DNA from: Blautia sp. | GTDB lineage: Bacteria > Bacillota > Clostridia > Lachnospirales > Lachnospiraceae | Assembly (NCBI GenBank): GCA_017515945.1 | Contig: JAFWDX010000062.1 | Location: forward strand, 1 to 9,399 | Direction: 5' to 3' | Length of the DNA: 9,399 nucleotides | Part shown: positions 1 to 6,545 of the stretch, piece after piece | How the letters are laid out: each line of letters starts with the position of its first letter | Numbering within the stretch: position 1 is the first letter of the stretch | The notes under the pieces: model-generated | What the model was told of the DNA's origin: nothing | The model's database searches: none | Seen by the model: only the letters and a program-made list of their open reading frames with translations | Program-made: the position numbers and the translations under genes

Positions 1-1295
1 ATCTCCTCCGCCAGATGGGCGATCCCTTTGGCGTCCTCCTCCGTCTCCGTAGGCAGGCCCAGCATGAAGTACAGCTTGACCTTGTTCCAGCCGCCGCGGA
101 AGGCTTCCTCTGCACCATGCAGGATATCCTCCCGTGTCAGGCCCTTGTTGATCACGTCGCGCAGCCGCTGTGTGCCTGCCTCCGGGGCAAAGGTGAGGGA
201 ATTTTTTTTCACGTCCTGCACCTTACCCATCACATCCAGGGCAAAGGCGTCGATGCGCAGCGACGGCAGGGAGATATTCACTGCCTGAGAACCGAATTCT
301 TCGATAAGATAGTATACCAGTTCCCCGAGATGCGAATAATCGCTTGAGCTTAAGGAATTCAGCGAGATCTCCTCGTGCCCGGTATTGCGCAGCATCACGG
401 AGGCGCTTTTTTTGAGCTGCTCCACATCCCGCTCTCTGGTCGGCCGGTAGATCATGCCTGCCTGGCAGAAACGGCAGCCGCGGATACAGCCCCGCTGGAT
501 CTCCAGCGTCACACGGTCCTGGGTCGCCTTGATAAAAGGCACGACCGGCTTTTCGATGGCGCGGTAATCTCTGTCCATGTCCGCCACCACCTGGCGCCGG
601 ATCACAGCCGGAAAGTCGTCAGACACCGGGGCAAAGGACGCCAGGGTTCCGTCCGGATTGTAAGCGGCTTCATAAAAGCGCGGGACATAGATACCCGGGA
701 TCCGGGCTGCTTTTTTCAGAAAATCCTCGCGTCCTCCGCCCTCTTCACGGACCGTATTGTACAGGTCCAGCAGCGCATCATAGGAGGTCTCTCCCTCTCC
801 GATATAAAACAGATCGAAAAAGGCCGCCATGGGTTCGGGGTTATACGCACAGGTGCCGCCCCCGATCACGATCGGATCCTCCGGTCCGCGGTCCGCACTG
901 CGCAGCGGAATGCCCGACAGATCCAGGACCTGCAGGACATTCGTATAACACATCTCATATCCCATGGTGATGCACAGGAAGTCAAAATCCTTTACCGGAT
1001 CCTGGGATTCCAGGGCGAACAGGGGAATGTTTTTTTCCCTCATGAGCGCGTCCAGATCCGTCCACGGGGAGAAGACCCGCTCGCACCATACGTCCTCCCT
1101 TTCGTTGAACATATTGTAGAGGATCATCATCCCGAGATTGGACATCCCGATCTCATATACATCCGGAAAACAGAACGCCACCCGGGTTTTCACGCGTTGG
1201 GGATCCTTCATGACGGCATTGACCTCCCCGCCGATATAGCGGGCGGCCTTGTCCACCTTCATCAGGATCTCTTCGTCAAGAGCCAGTTTTCTCAT
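1..1295 (-). CDS. Radical SAM protein of the TIGR03960-like family, C-terminus cut by window edge
   Basis: The first 431 codons are present; the frame is still open at base 1, so the C-terminus lies outside. The radical SAM iron-sulfur motif CxxxCxxC is visible as CIRGCRFC at residues 270-277 (C270, C274, C277), within RGCIRGCRFCQAGMIYRP. The roughly 260 residues before it (GMSNLGMMILYN, IVIGGGTCAYNPEP) resemble the B12-binding-like N-terminal half of the uncharacterised clostridial family I know as TIGR03960. I see no classical DxHxxG cobalamin motif, so cobalamin binding is uncertain. The substrate is unknown. Relatives often precede a DUF2344 protein, RNase G/E and rplU-rpmA, which would lie left of this window. 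The ATG at 1295 has an AAAGGA ribosome site overlapping the metY stop codon, which suggests translational coupling. Family assignment is confident; function is not. Confidence 0.9.
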   Translation of the reverse strand, partial: MRKLALDEEILMKVDKAARYIGGEVNAVMKDPQRVKTRVAFCFPDVYEIGMSNLGMMILYNMFNEREDVWCERVFSPWTDLDALMREKNIPLFALESQDPVKDFDFLCITMGYEMCYTNVLQVLDLSGIPLRSADRGPEDPIVIGGGTCAYNPEPMAAFFDLFYIGEGETSYDALLDLYNTVREEGGGREDFLKKAARIPGIYVPRFYEAAYNPDGTLASFAPVSDDFPAVIRRQVVADMDRDYRAIEKPVVPFIKATQDRVTLEIQRGCIRGCRFCQAGMIYRPTRERDVEQLKKSASVMLRNTGHEEISLNSLSSSDYSHLGELVYYLIEEFGSQAVNISLPSLRIDAFALDVMGKVQDVKKNSLTFAPEAGTQRLRDVINKGLTREDILHGAEEAFRGGWNKVKLYFMLGLPTETEEDAKGIAHLAEE

Positions 1296-1307
1296 ATATG
1301 CTTTCAG

Positions 1308-1313
1308 TCCTTT
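1308..1313 (-). promoter_or_regulatory. Ribosome binding site of the radical SAM gene, overlapping the metY stop
   Basis: On the minus strand the sequence reads TAAAGGACTGAAAGCATATATG. The TCCTTT block on the plus strand gives AAAGGA, which shares bases with the metY TAA stop codon (1312-1314) and lies about 12 nt before the ATG at 1295. The arrangement implies that ribosomes finishing metY feed this gene. The spacing is on the long side, so initiation may be modest. Confidence 0.55.
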
Positions 1314-2610
1314 ATGCGTGGTCGATCGCCCTCAGGGCCTGGGCCAGGTCGGCGATCAGATCCTCTTTATCCTCCAGCCCGCAGGAGATCCGGATCAGGC
1401 CGGCCGGGACGCCTGCCTTGATGAGCTGCTCCTCATTCATCTGGCGGTGGGTCGAGGTGGCCGGGTTGAGGCAGCAGGTGCGCGCGTCGGCCACGTGTGT
1501 TTCGATCGCCGCCAGCCGCAGGGCCTTCATGAACGCTTCCGCCGCGGGACGGCCGCCCTTGAGTTCAAAGGAAACGACGCCGCATCCGCCCGCCGGCATA
1601 TATTTCTGCGCGATCTCGTAGTATTTGTTTCCGGGCAGGCCGGAATAGTTTACATACGCGACCTGTGGCTGCTTCTGCAGGAATTCCGCCACGGCCTGGG
1701 CATTTTCCACATGTCTGGGCATCCGCACATGCAGGGATTCGAGACCCAGGTTCAGATAAAACGCGCTCTGGGGAGACTGCACACACCCGAAATCCCGCAT
1801 CAGCTGGGACACGCATTTGGTGATAAAGGCTCCGCCCTGGCCGAATTTCTCCGCGTAGACGATACCATGGTATGACTCATCCGGCGTGCACAGGCCCGGA
1901 TATTTATCCGCATGGGCCATCCAGTCAAAATGGCCGCTGTCCACGATCGCTCCGCCTACGGCGCTCCCGTGCCCGTCCATGTATTTGGTCGTGGAGTGCG
2001 TGACGATATCCGCTCCCCATTCGATGGGACGGCAGTTTACCGGAGTCGGGAACGTATTGTCGACGATCAGCGGGACGCCATGGCGGTGCGCCACCCGGGC
2101 GAACTTCTCTATATCCAGGACAGTCAGCGCGGGATTGGCGATGGTCTCCCCGAACATGGCCCTGGTATTGTCTCTGAAGGCGGCGTCCAGCTCCTCCTCG
2201 GTGGCATCCGGAGATACAAAGGTGGCCTCGATGCCCATCTTGGCCATGGTTACGGAAATCAGATTAAACGTCCCGCCATAGATCGTGGAAGAAGCAACGA
2301 TGTGGCTGCCCGTCTCACAGATATTAAAAAGGGCAAAGAAGTTGGCCGCCTGTCCGGAGGAGGTGAGCATGCCGGCCGTGCCGCCCTCGAGCTCGGCGAT
2401 CTTTGCAGCCACCAGGTCACAGGTGGGATTCTGGAGCCTGGAATAAAAATATCCGCTGGCCTCCAGGTCAAAAAGCCGGCCCATATCCTCGCTCGTATCA
2501 TATTTAAAGGTCGTGGACTGGATGATGGGGATCTGTCTGGGCTCACCGTTGCCGGGACGATAACCCGCCTGAACACATTTTGTGTTGATTCCGTAACTGC
2601 CTTCGTTCAT
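1312..2610 (-). CDS. metY: O-acetylhomoserine aminocarboxypropyltransferase (MetY-like, PLP enzyme)
   Basis: This 432-residue protein belongs to the Cys/Met-metabolism PLP family and matches the usual MetY length. It should combine O-acetylhomoserine with sulfide (or methanethiol) to give homocysteine (or methionine) in the cytosol. Visible signatures are YSRLQNPT (residues 56-63), the tetramer-contact region near the cofactor; SSGQAA (84-89), the cofactor phosphate region; VDNTF with PLP-ring Asp184; HSTTKYMDGHG with PLP lysine Lys209; and STHRQM plus RISCGLED near the C-terminus. It starts 18 nt after hisIE with a perfect AGGAGGT site, so it is probably the sixth gene of the histidine operon. 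There is no S-box or T-box leader, because there is no room for one, so methionine control at its own 5' end looks unlikely. Cystathionine gamma-synthase or gamma-lyase is the alternative, but length and motifs favour MetY. Confidence 0.93.
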   Translation of the reverse strand: MNEGSYGINTKCVQAGYRPGNGEPRQIPIIQSTTFKYDTSEDMGRLFDLEASGYFYSRLQNPTCDLVAAKIAELEGGTAGMLTSSGQAANFFALFNICETGSHIVASSTIYGGTFNLISVTMAKMGIEATFVSPDATEEELDAAFRDNTRAMFGETIANPALTVLDIEKFARVAHRHGVPLIVDNTFPTPVNCRPIEWGADIVTHSTTKYMDGHGSAVGGAIVDSGHFDWMAHADKYPGLCTPDESYHGIVYAEKFGQGGAFITKCVSQLMRDFGCVQSPQSAFYLNLGLESLHVRMPRHVENAQAVAEFLQKQPQVAYVNYSGLPGNKYYEIAQKYMPAGGCGVVSFELKGGRPAAEAFMKALRLAAIETHVADARTCCLNPATSTHRQMNEEQLIKAGVPAGLIRISCGLEDKEDLIADLAQALRAIDHA

Positions 2611-2616
2611 GAGTAT

Positions 2617-2623
2617 ACCTCCT
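2617..2623 (-). promoter_or_regulatory. Strong Shine-Dalgarno of metY
   Basis: A perfect AGGAGGT lies 6 nt before the metY ATG (2610), in the 18-nt gap after the hisIE TAA stop (2629-2631). The gap is too small for a promoter or a leader riboswitch, so metY most likely depends on transcription from upstream. Confidence 0.75.
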
Positions 2624-2628
2624 GTTTT

Positions 2629-3945
2629 TTATCTGCGCGCAAGCTCCCGGGTCACTTCTTCCCAGGTAAGTCCTTTTTCCGCCATCAGCACCATCACGTG
2701 ATAGAGAAAATCCGAGATCTCATACTTGACCTCTTCCTTGTCCGGATTTTTGGCGGCAATGATGATCTCCGCCGCCTCCTCTCCAACCTTTTTGAGGATT
2801 TTGTCGATTCCTTTGTCAAAAAGATAATTTGTATAGGATCCTTCCTTCGGATGGACCTTGCGGTCCAGGATCACGTCGTAGACATCCTGGAAAACGCGCA
2901 GCGGGTTGGTACTGTTAAATTCTTTTTTTGCCAGTGTCGTGTAAAAGCAGCTGCGGTTGCCCGTATGGCAGGCCGCGCCGATCTGATCCACCCGGGCGAG
3001 CAGCGTGTCACGGTCGCAGTCGACGGCCAGCTCTTTAACATACTGGAAATGGCCTGAAGTCAGGCCCTTCACCCACTGTTCCTGACGGCTGCGGCTGTAA
3101 TAAGTCATCCTTCCGGTCCTCAGGGTGGTCTCATACGCTTCTTTATCCATATAGGCGACCATCAGCACTTCATCGGTCTGGTAATCCTGCACCACCACCG
3201 GTACAAGGCCGGAGGCGTCTTTTTTGAATTTGTCGAAGCACATGGAGGCCTTCAGCACATCCGTATCAAAGCCCTCCGCCCGCAGCGCTTCCCGCAGACG
3301 GGCAAGCGGACCGTCCTGCGCGCGCAGGACGGCGAGAGACAGGCCGTCGATACCATACTCCTTTATGGTCCGAATGACCTCCGGTGACAGAAGCGCCTCT
3401 CCAGCCGGCGCATTCGGATCATTCACCGGCACAGACGGCAGGTACCATGTCACATGCAGTCCTGTTCCCGAAACCGGGGCCGGATCTGTGCCCATATAGA
3501 CGATCCGTGAGGCGAAACGCCGGATATTCTCCTCATGTGTCTCCAGCTGCTCCGGCTGCGAAACGCTGATCCCGATCCGGTCCTGCCCGAAACGCAATGA
3601 GACTTCTTCCAGCAGAGCAGGTCCATCCTCTCCCGAAAAGTTCAGGACGGCCATCATGCTCCCCGCGTAAAGGATCTTTTTTACATCCTCGACCCGCCTG
3701 ATATGGCCTGCCGCGATCACCGGGCATTCGCTGATCTCGCAGATCCGCCTGAGCAGGAGAATGGAGGCTTCGTGTTCTTCATCGTTCTTTGAAAGGTCAA
3801 ATACCAGGATCTCATCCGCGTTCTGCTCATTCCAGCCCCGTACCAGATCCACGGCGTTGACTGCAGTTGCTTCCCGGCTGTCAAAGCCGGCCACGGAATG
3901 ATCTCCGCATATATATAAACAGGGTACGGTTTTCAGGCGCTGCAT
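2629..3945 (-). CDS. hisIE: HisIE (phosphoribosyl-AMP cyclohydrolase / phosphoribosyl-ATP diphosphatase) with extra N-terminal HisF/HisA-like domain
   Basis: This 438-residue protein catalyses steps 2 and 3 of histidine synthesis. The HisE activity hydrolyses PR-ATP to PR-AMP and HisI opens the adenine ring. The HisI domain covers about residues 235-335: [15 protein letters not shown], and the metal site D309-C310-D311 with D313, C326-H327 and C333. HisE covers about 350-438, with KKVGEEAAE and EISDFLYH. An ordinary HisIE is near 200 residues; here about 230 extra residues precede it. They resemble a HisF/HisA barrel (VPCL at 7-10, [28 protein letters not shown]), but HisF Asp11 is Tyr11 and the glycine-rich phosphate loop reads AAGHI. 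The open frame could start at 4041, but that would run into hisB. The ATG at 3945 has a GGAGGAG site and is 19 nt after hisB, so I chose it. Confidence 0.95.
   Translation of the reverse strand: MQRLKTVPCLYICGDHSVAGFDSREATAVNAVDLVRGWNEQNADEILVFDLSKNDEEHEASILLLRRICEISECPVIAAGHIRRVEDVKKILYAGSMMAVLNFSGEDGPALLEEVSLRFGQDRIGISVSQPEQLETHEENIRRFASRIVYMGTDPAPVSGTGLHVTWYLPSVPVNDPNAPAGEALLSPEVIRTIKEYGIDGLSLAVLRAQDGPLARLREALRAEGFDTDVLKASMCFDKFKKDASGLVPVVVQDYQTDEVLMVAYMDKEAYETTLRTGRMTYYSRSRQEQWVKGLTSGHFQYVKELAVDCDRDTLLARVDQIGAACHTGNRSCFYTTLAKKEFNSTNPLRVFQDVYDVILDRKVHPKEGSYTNYLFDKGIDKILKKVGEEAAEIIIAAKNPDKEEVKYEISDFLYHVMVLMAEKGLTWEEVTRELARR
3311..3332. repeat. Perfect 22-bp GC-rich palindrome inside hisIE
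   Basis: The half-site CCGTCCTGCGC is followed directly by its exact reverse complement. It encodes part of AVLRAQDG (about residues 205-212) at the end of the HisF-like domain. As RNA it can form a 9-bp, nearly all-GC stem with a GCGC tetraloop. No U-tract follows, so it is not a typical intrinsic terminator. Its function is unknown and it may be a coding coincidence. Confidence 0.6.
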
Positions 3946-3952
3946 CTTATCT

Positions 3953-3959
3953 CTCCTCC
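3953..3959 (-). promoter_or_regulatory. Shine-Dalgarno that fixes the hisIE start
   Basis: GGAGGAG lies 7 nt before the ATG at 3945, in the 19 nt between the hisB stop and hisIE. It decides the start against the longer reading frame beginning at 4041, whose extra 32 residues lie mostly inside hisB and have no comparable site. Confidence 0.75.
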
Positions 3960-3978
3960 CCTTGTCACAGGCTTCCTT
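3953..3978 (-). repeat. hisB-hisIE junction block, similar to the 3' end of hisD
   Basis: On the minus strand this 26-nt block reads AAGGAA, G, CCTGTGAC, AAGGGGAGGAG. The last part of hisD (4558-4593) contains the same three pieces in the same order, with one base missing and 11 bases inserted before AAGGGGAGGAG, so 25 of the 26 bases are matched. The block includes the hisB stop codon and the hisIE ribosome site. Part of the match (AAGGGGAGGAG) may be shared function rather than shared descent. Confidence 0.5.
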
Positions 3979-4552
3979 TGGTGGACAGCACATCCACGAT
4001 CCTCGGATCCACTGAAACAGCCGCGTCCAGTGCCTTGGCAAAGGCCTTGAACATGGCCTCCGCCATGTGATGGCTGTTGCCCGGGGTCAGGACCTTGATG
4101 TGCAGATTCATCATCGCGCTGTAGGACACCGCGTAAAAGAATTCGTGGAACATTTCCGTGGACATGGTGCCGAGCATCTCCCGGTCAAACTGTGCGTCCC
4201 AGGAAAGGTACGGCCGTCCGCTCAGGTCCACCGCACACAGAACGAGTGTCTCATCCATCGGCAGGATACAGCTCCCGTACCGGCGTATCCCCTTTTTGTC
4301 GCCGACGGCCTCCCGGATCGCGCTGCCGAGCACGATGCCGGTATCCTCGACCGTGTGATGATCGTCCACCTCCAGATCCCCTTTTACATCCACGGACAGG
4401 TCAAAAAGGCTGTGGCGTGAAAAACCGGAGAGCATGTGATCAAAAAAGCCGATGCCGGTCCGTATGTCGTGCCGACCCTGCCCGTCCAGCTCCAGACTCA
4501 TCCGGATCTGGGTCTCATTGGTATTTCTCGTGACGACGGCAGTCCGGCTCAT
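3965..4552 (-). CDS. hisB: Imidazoleglycerol-phosphate dehydratase (HisB)
   Basis: This 195-residue protein has the normal length of a monofunctional HisB, without the phosphatase half found in the E. coli enzyme. It removes water from imidazole-glycerol phosphate to give imidazole-acetol phosphate, using paired manganese sites built from histidines and glutamates. Visible are GFFDHM (35-40), [10 protein letters not shown] with HHTVED at 65-70, and [18 protein letters not shown] with H161-H162. These are the two pseudo-repeat metal-binding halves of the fold. The ATG overlaps the hisD stop as ATGA (4549-4552), so translation is probably coupled; its ribosome site GGGAGGAG lies inside the hisD 3' end. 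The gene is followed after 19 nt by hisIE rather than by hisH-hisA-hisF, the order seen in many clostridia. The call is secure. Confidence 0.97.
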   Translation of the reverse strand: MSRTAVVTRNTNETQIRMSLELDGQGRHDIRTGIGFFDHMLSGFSRHSLFDLSVDVKGDLEVDDHHTVEDTGIVLGSAIREAVGDKKGIRRYGSCILPMDETLVLCAVDLSGRPYLSWDAQFDREMLGTMSTEMFHEFFYAVSYSAMMNLHIKVLTPGNSHHMAEAMFKAFAKALDAAVSVDPRIVDVLSTKGSL

Positions 4553-5895
4553 CGTGGCTCCTCCCCTTGTAACTGTTCAGTCACAGGTTCCTTCACAGTT
4601 ACCTCCCCTTCAAATCTCACGGCGATGGAATTGGCATGGGCTGTGAGCTGTTCGTTTTCGGCGAAGCGGATGATATCCTGATGGATCTCCTTTAACGCCG
4701 GCCTGCTGTAATAGACGATGCTTGATTTTTTGATGAAGTCATCCACGCACAGAGCGGAAAAATAGCGGGCCGTGCCGTTGGTCGGCAGCACATGGTTTGG
4801 TCCCGCAAAATAATCTCCAAGAGGTTCACTGCTGTACTCTCCGAGGAAGATCGCGCCTGCGTTGCGCACACGCATCATGTCCTCAAAGGGGTTGGCGGTC
4901 ACAATCTCCAGATGCTCGGAGGCGATGGCGTTCACGGCATCGATGGCCTCATCCATGTTGTCGGCCAGCAGGATGTAGCCAAAGTTGTCCAGGGATTTGC
5001 GGATGATCTCGTGCCTGGAGAGAGTCTTCAGGAATCCTTCGATCTCTGTCTCCACGCGGGCGGCGAGCTCCGGACTGGTCGTGATCAGGATGGCGGAGGC
5101 CATTTCGTCATGCTCCGCCTGGGAGAGCAGATCCGCCGCCACATAGCGGGGATTGGCCGTCTTGTCCGCCAGCACCAGGATCTCGCTGGGACCGGCGATG
5201 GAGTCGATGCTCACCAGACCGTACACGGCCTTTTTTGCCAGGGCTACAAAGATATTGCCCGGGCCGACGATCTTGTCCACTTTCGGCACGCTCTGCGTCC
5301 CATAGGCCAGCGCGCCGATCGCCTGTGCGCCGCCGACCTTGTAAACCACATCCACGCCGGCCTCATGGGCGGCCACAAGTGTGGACGGATTGACCCTGCC
5401 GTCCGGTCCGGGAGGCGTGGTCATGATGATCTGATCCACGCCTGCGACCTTGGCAGGTACGATATTCATCAGCACGGATGAGGGATAGACAGCCTTTCCG
5501 CCGGGTACATATACGCCGACCCGCTCCAGCGGCATGACCTTCTGCCCCAGCATGATCCCGTCCGATGAGCTCGTGAACCAGCTGTTCGTCTTTTGTTTTT
5601 CATGAAAAGCCCGGATATTGACGAGAGCCTTGCGGATCACATCCACGAGGGAAGACTCCGTACGCGCATAGGCCTCCTCGATCTCTTCCTCTGTCACACG
5701 GAAATTCTCCTGTGTGATCTGCGCTTTGTCAAAGCGGGCGGTATATTCAAAAAGAGCCTCATCGCCCCTGGTGCGCACATCCTCCAGGATGCCGGCCACG
5801 ATGTTTTCATATTCCCCGTACTGGGAAGGGCTCCGTTTCAGGAGCGTCTTTAGCAGATCTGCTGTGGCTTCCTTTGTCAGCTTTACTGTCTTCAT
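4549..5895 (-). CDS. hisD: Histidinol dehydrogenase (HisD) with a short C-terminal extension
   Basis: HisD oxidises L-histidinol to histidine in two NAD-dependent steps. The 448-residue protein shows the family landmarks at almost E. coli numbering: VPGGKAVYPSS (130-140), KVGGAQAIGALAYGT, GPGNIFV, SIAGPSEIL, zinc ligands Q259 and H262 in LSQAEHDE, the catalytic pair E327-H328 in IASEHLE, D361 in DYFAGPNHVLPT, and H420 in LTAHA. The start at 5895 has GAAGGAAGAGGA just upstream and follows hisG by 14 nt. The tail (432-445, VTVKEPVTEQLQGE) looks added. It is encoded by 42 nt that repeat the segment AAGGGGAGG at both ends and contain an inverted repeat; without it the protein would be 434 residues, the usual size. 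The extension is past the active site, so the enzyme should be functional. Confidence 0.97.
   Translation of the reverse strand: MKTVKLTKEATADLLKTLLKRSPSQYGEYENIVAGILEDVRTRGDEALFEYTARFDKAQITQENFRVTEEEIEEAYARTESSLVDVIRKALVNIRAFHEKQKTNSWFTSSSDGIMLGQKVMPLERVGVYVPGGKAVYPSSVLMNIVPAKVAGVDQIIMTTPPGPDGRVNPSTLVAAHEAGVDVVYKVGGAQAIGALAYGTQSVPKVDKIVGPGNIFVALAKKAVYGLVSIDSIAGPSEILVLADKTANPRYVAADLLSQAEHDEMASAILITTSPELAARVETEIEGFLKTLSRHEIIRKSLDNFGYILLADNMDEAIDAVNAIASEHLEIVTANPFEDMMRVRNAGAIFLGEYSSEPLGDYFAGPNHVLPTNGTARYFSALCVDDFIKKSSIVYYSRPALKEIHQDIIRFAENEQLTAHANSIAVRFEGEVTVKEPVTEQLQGEEPR
4558..4565 (-). promoter_or_regulatory. hisB Shine-Dalgarno inside hisD
   Basis: GGGAGGAG lies 5 nt before the hisB ATG (4552) and is read as hisD codons. 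A second copy of the AAGGGGAGG core lies exactly 42 nt upstream (4602-4610). The inverted-repeat stem described separately ends a few bases before this site, so RNA folding could influence hisB initiation. That effect is inference. Confidence 0.6.
4560..4610. repeat. Inverted repeat flanked by 9-nt direct repeats at the 3' end of hisD
   Basis: On the plus strand the 9-mer CCTCCCCTT occurs at 4560-4568 and 4602-4610. Between them GTAACTGT (4569-4576) is the exact inverse complement of ACAGTTAC (4595-4602). The unit has a 42-nt period, is in frame with hisD, and accounts for its extra 14 C-terminal residues. It looks like a very small insertion with target duplication, or a recombination scar; the 8-bp stem could form in the transcript with an 18-nt loop. 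Confidence 0.6.
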
Positions 5896-5909
5896 CTGTC
5901 CTCTTCCTT

Positions 5910-6545
5910 CTATAAAACCTGGCGCAGCTGGGTGATAAGGCTGCGGATCCTTTCGTCCTCCATCTTCATGCTGACCTGATTGACCACCATCCGGGCGGAC
6001 AGCGGACAGACCTCCTCAAGGATCTGCAGGCCGTTGGCGCGCAGGGTGCTGCCTGTCTCCACGATATCCACGATCACCTCCGAGAGGCCTACGATCGGCG
6101 CCAGCTCTATGGAACCGTTCAGCTTGATGATCTCCACGGTCTGGTGACGGCGGTTGTAAAAATAATCCCGGGCAATGTTCGGGTACTTGGTGGCCACCCG
6201 GATCAGTTCATTGCGTTCCAGAAGCCCTTTTGCGCTTTCCGGGCCGCAGACACACATCCGGCACCGGCCAAAGCCCAGGTCCATTACTTCATAGAGGCGT
6301 CGTCCCTCTTCAAGGATCGTGTCTTTTCCGACGATGCCGATGTCAGCGGCGCCATATTCCACGTAGGTCGGCACATCCGGACCCTTTGCCATGAAAAAGC
6401 GCAGGCCGAGCTCCTCGTTTACAAAGATGAGTCGGCGCGTATCCTTGTCCCGCATCTGCTGGCAGGTGATCCCGATCTTTTCGAACAGATCCAGCGTCTG
6501 GCTGGCCAGCCTGCCCTTGGTCAGGGCGAATGTCAGCGTTTTCAT
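5910..6545 (-). CDS. hisG: ATP phosphoribosyltransferase, short form, catalytic subunit (HisG)
   Basis: HisG joins ATP and PRPP to make phosphoribosyl-ATP, the committed step of histidine synthesis. At 211 residues this is the short form, which lacks the C-terminal ACT-like regulatory domain of long HisG and needs HisZ for activity and histidine feedback. Visible are LTKGRL at the N-terminus, VPTYVEYGAADIGIVGKD (58-75), and the PRPP-binding loop in DIVETGSTLRANGL (160-173). The gene overlaps hisZ by four bases (ATGA at 6542-6545), as expected for subunits made in fixed ratio, and a GGGGG-containing purine tract before the ATG serves as ribosome site. hisD follows after 14 nt. The call is secure because motifs, length and the neighbouring hisZ agree. 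Confidence 0.97.
   Translation of the reverse strand: MKTLTFALTKGRLASQTLDLFEKIGITCQQMRDKDTRRLIFVNEELGLRFFMAKGPDVPTYVEYGAADIGIVGKDTILEEGRRLYEVMDLGFGRCRMCVCGPESAKGLLERNELIRVATKYPNIARDYFYNRRHQTVEIIKLNGSIELAPIVGLSEVIVDIVETGSTLRANGLQILEEVCPLSARMVVNQVSMKMEDERIRSLITQLRQVL

Noticed and set aside
199..208. Run of eight A on the coding strand of the radical SAM gene as a programmed slippage site
   Set aside because: It simply encodes Lys-Lys-Asn; the frame continues intact and similar AAA-AAA pairs occur in other genes here.
375..3057. Long plus-strand open frames (375-1421, 1249-1875, 1912-3057)
   Set aside because: They lie opposite clear radical SAM, metY and hisIE genes, have no recognisable domains or ribosome sites, and are expected opposite GC-rich coding DNA.
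3946..4041. A 32-residue longer HisIE start at 4041
   Set aside because: It would overlap the hisB coding region by 77 nt, and the ATG at 3945 has a proper GGAGGAG site.
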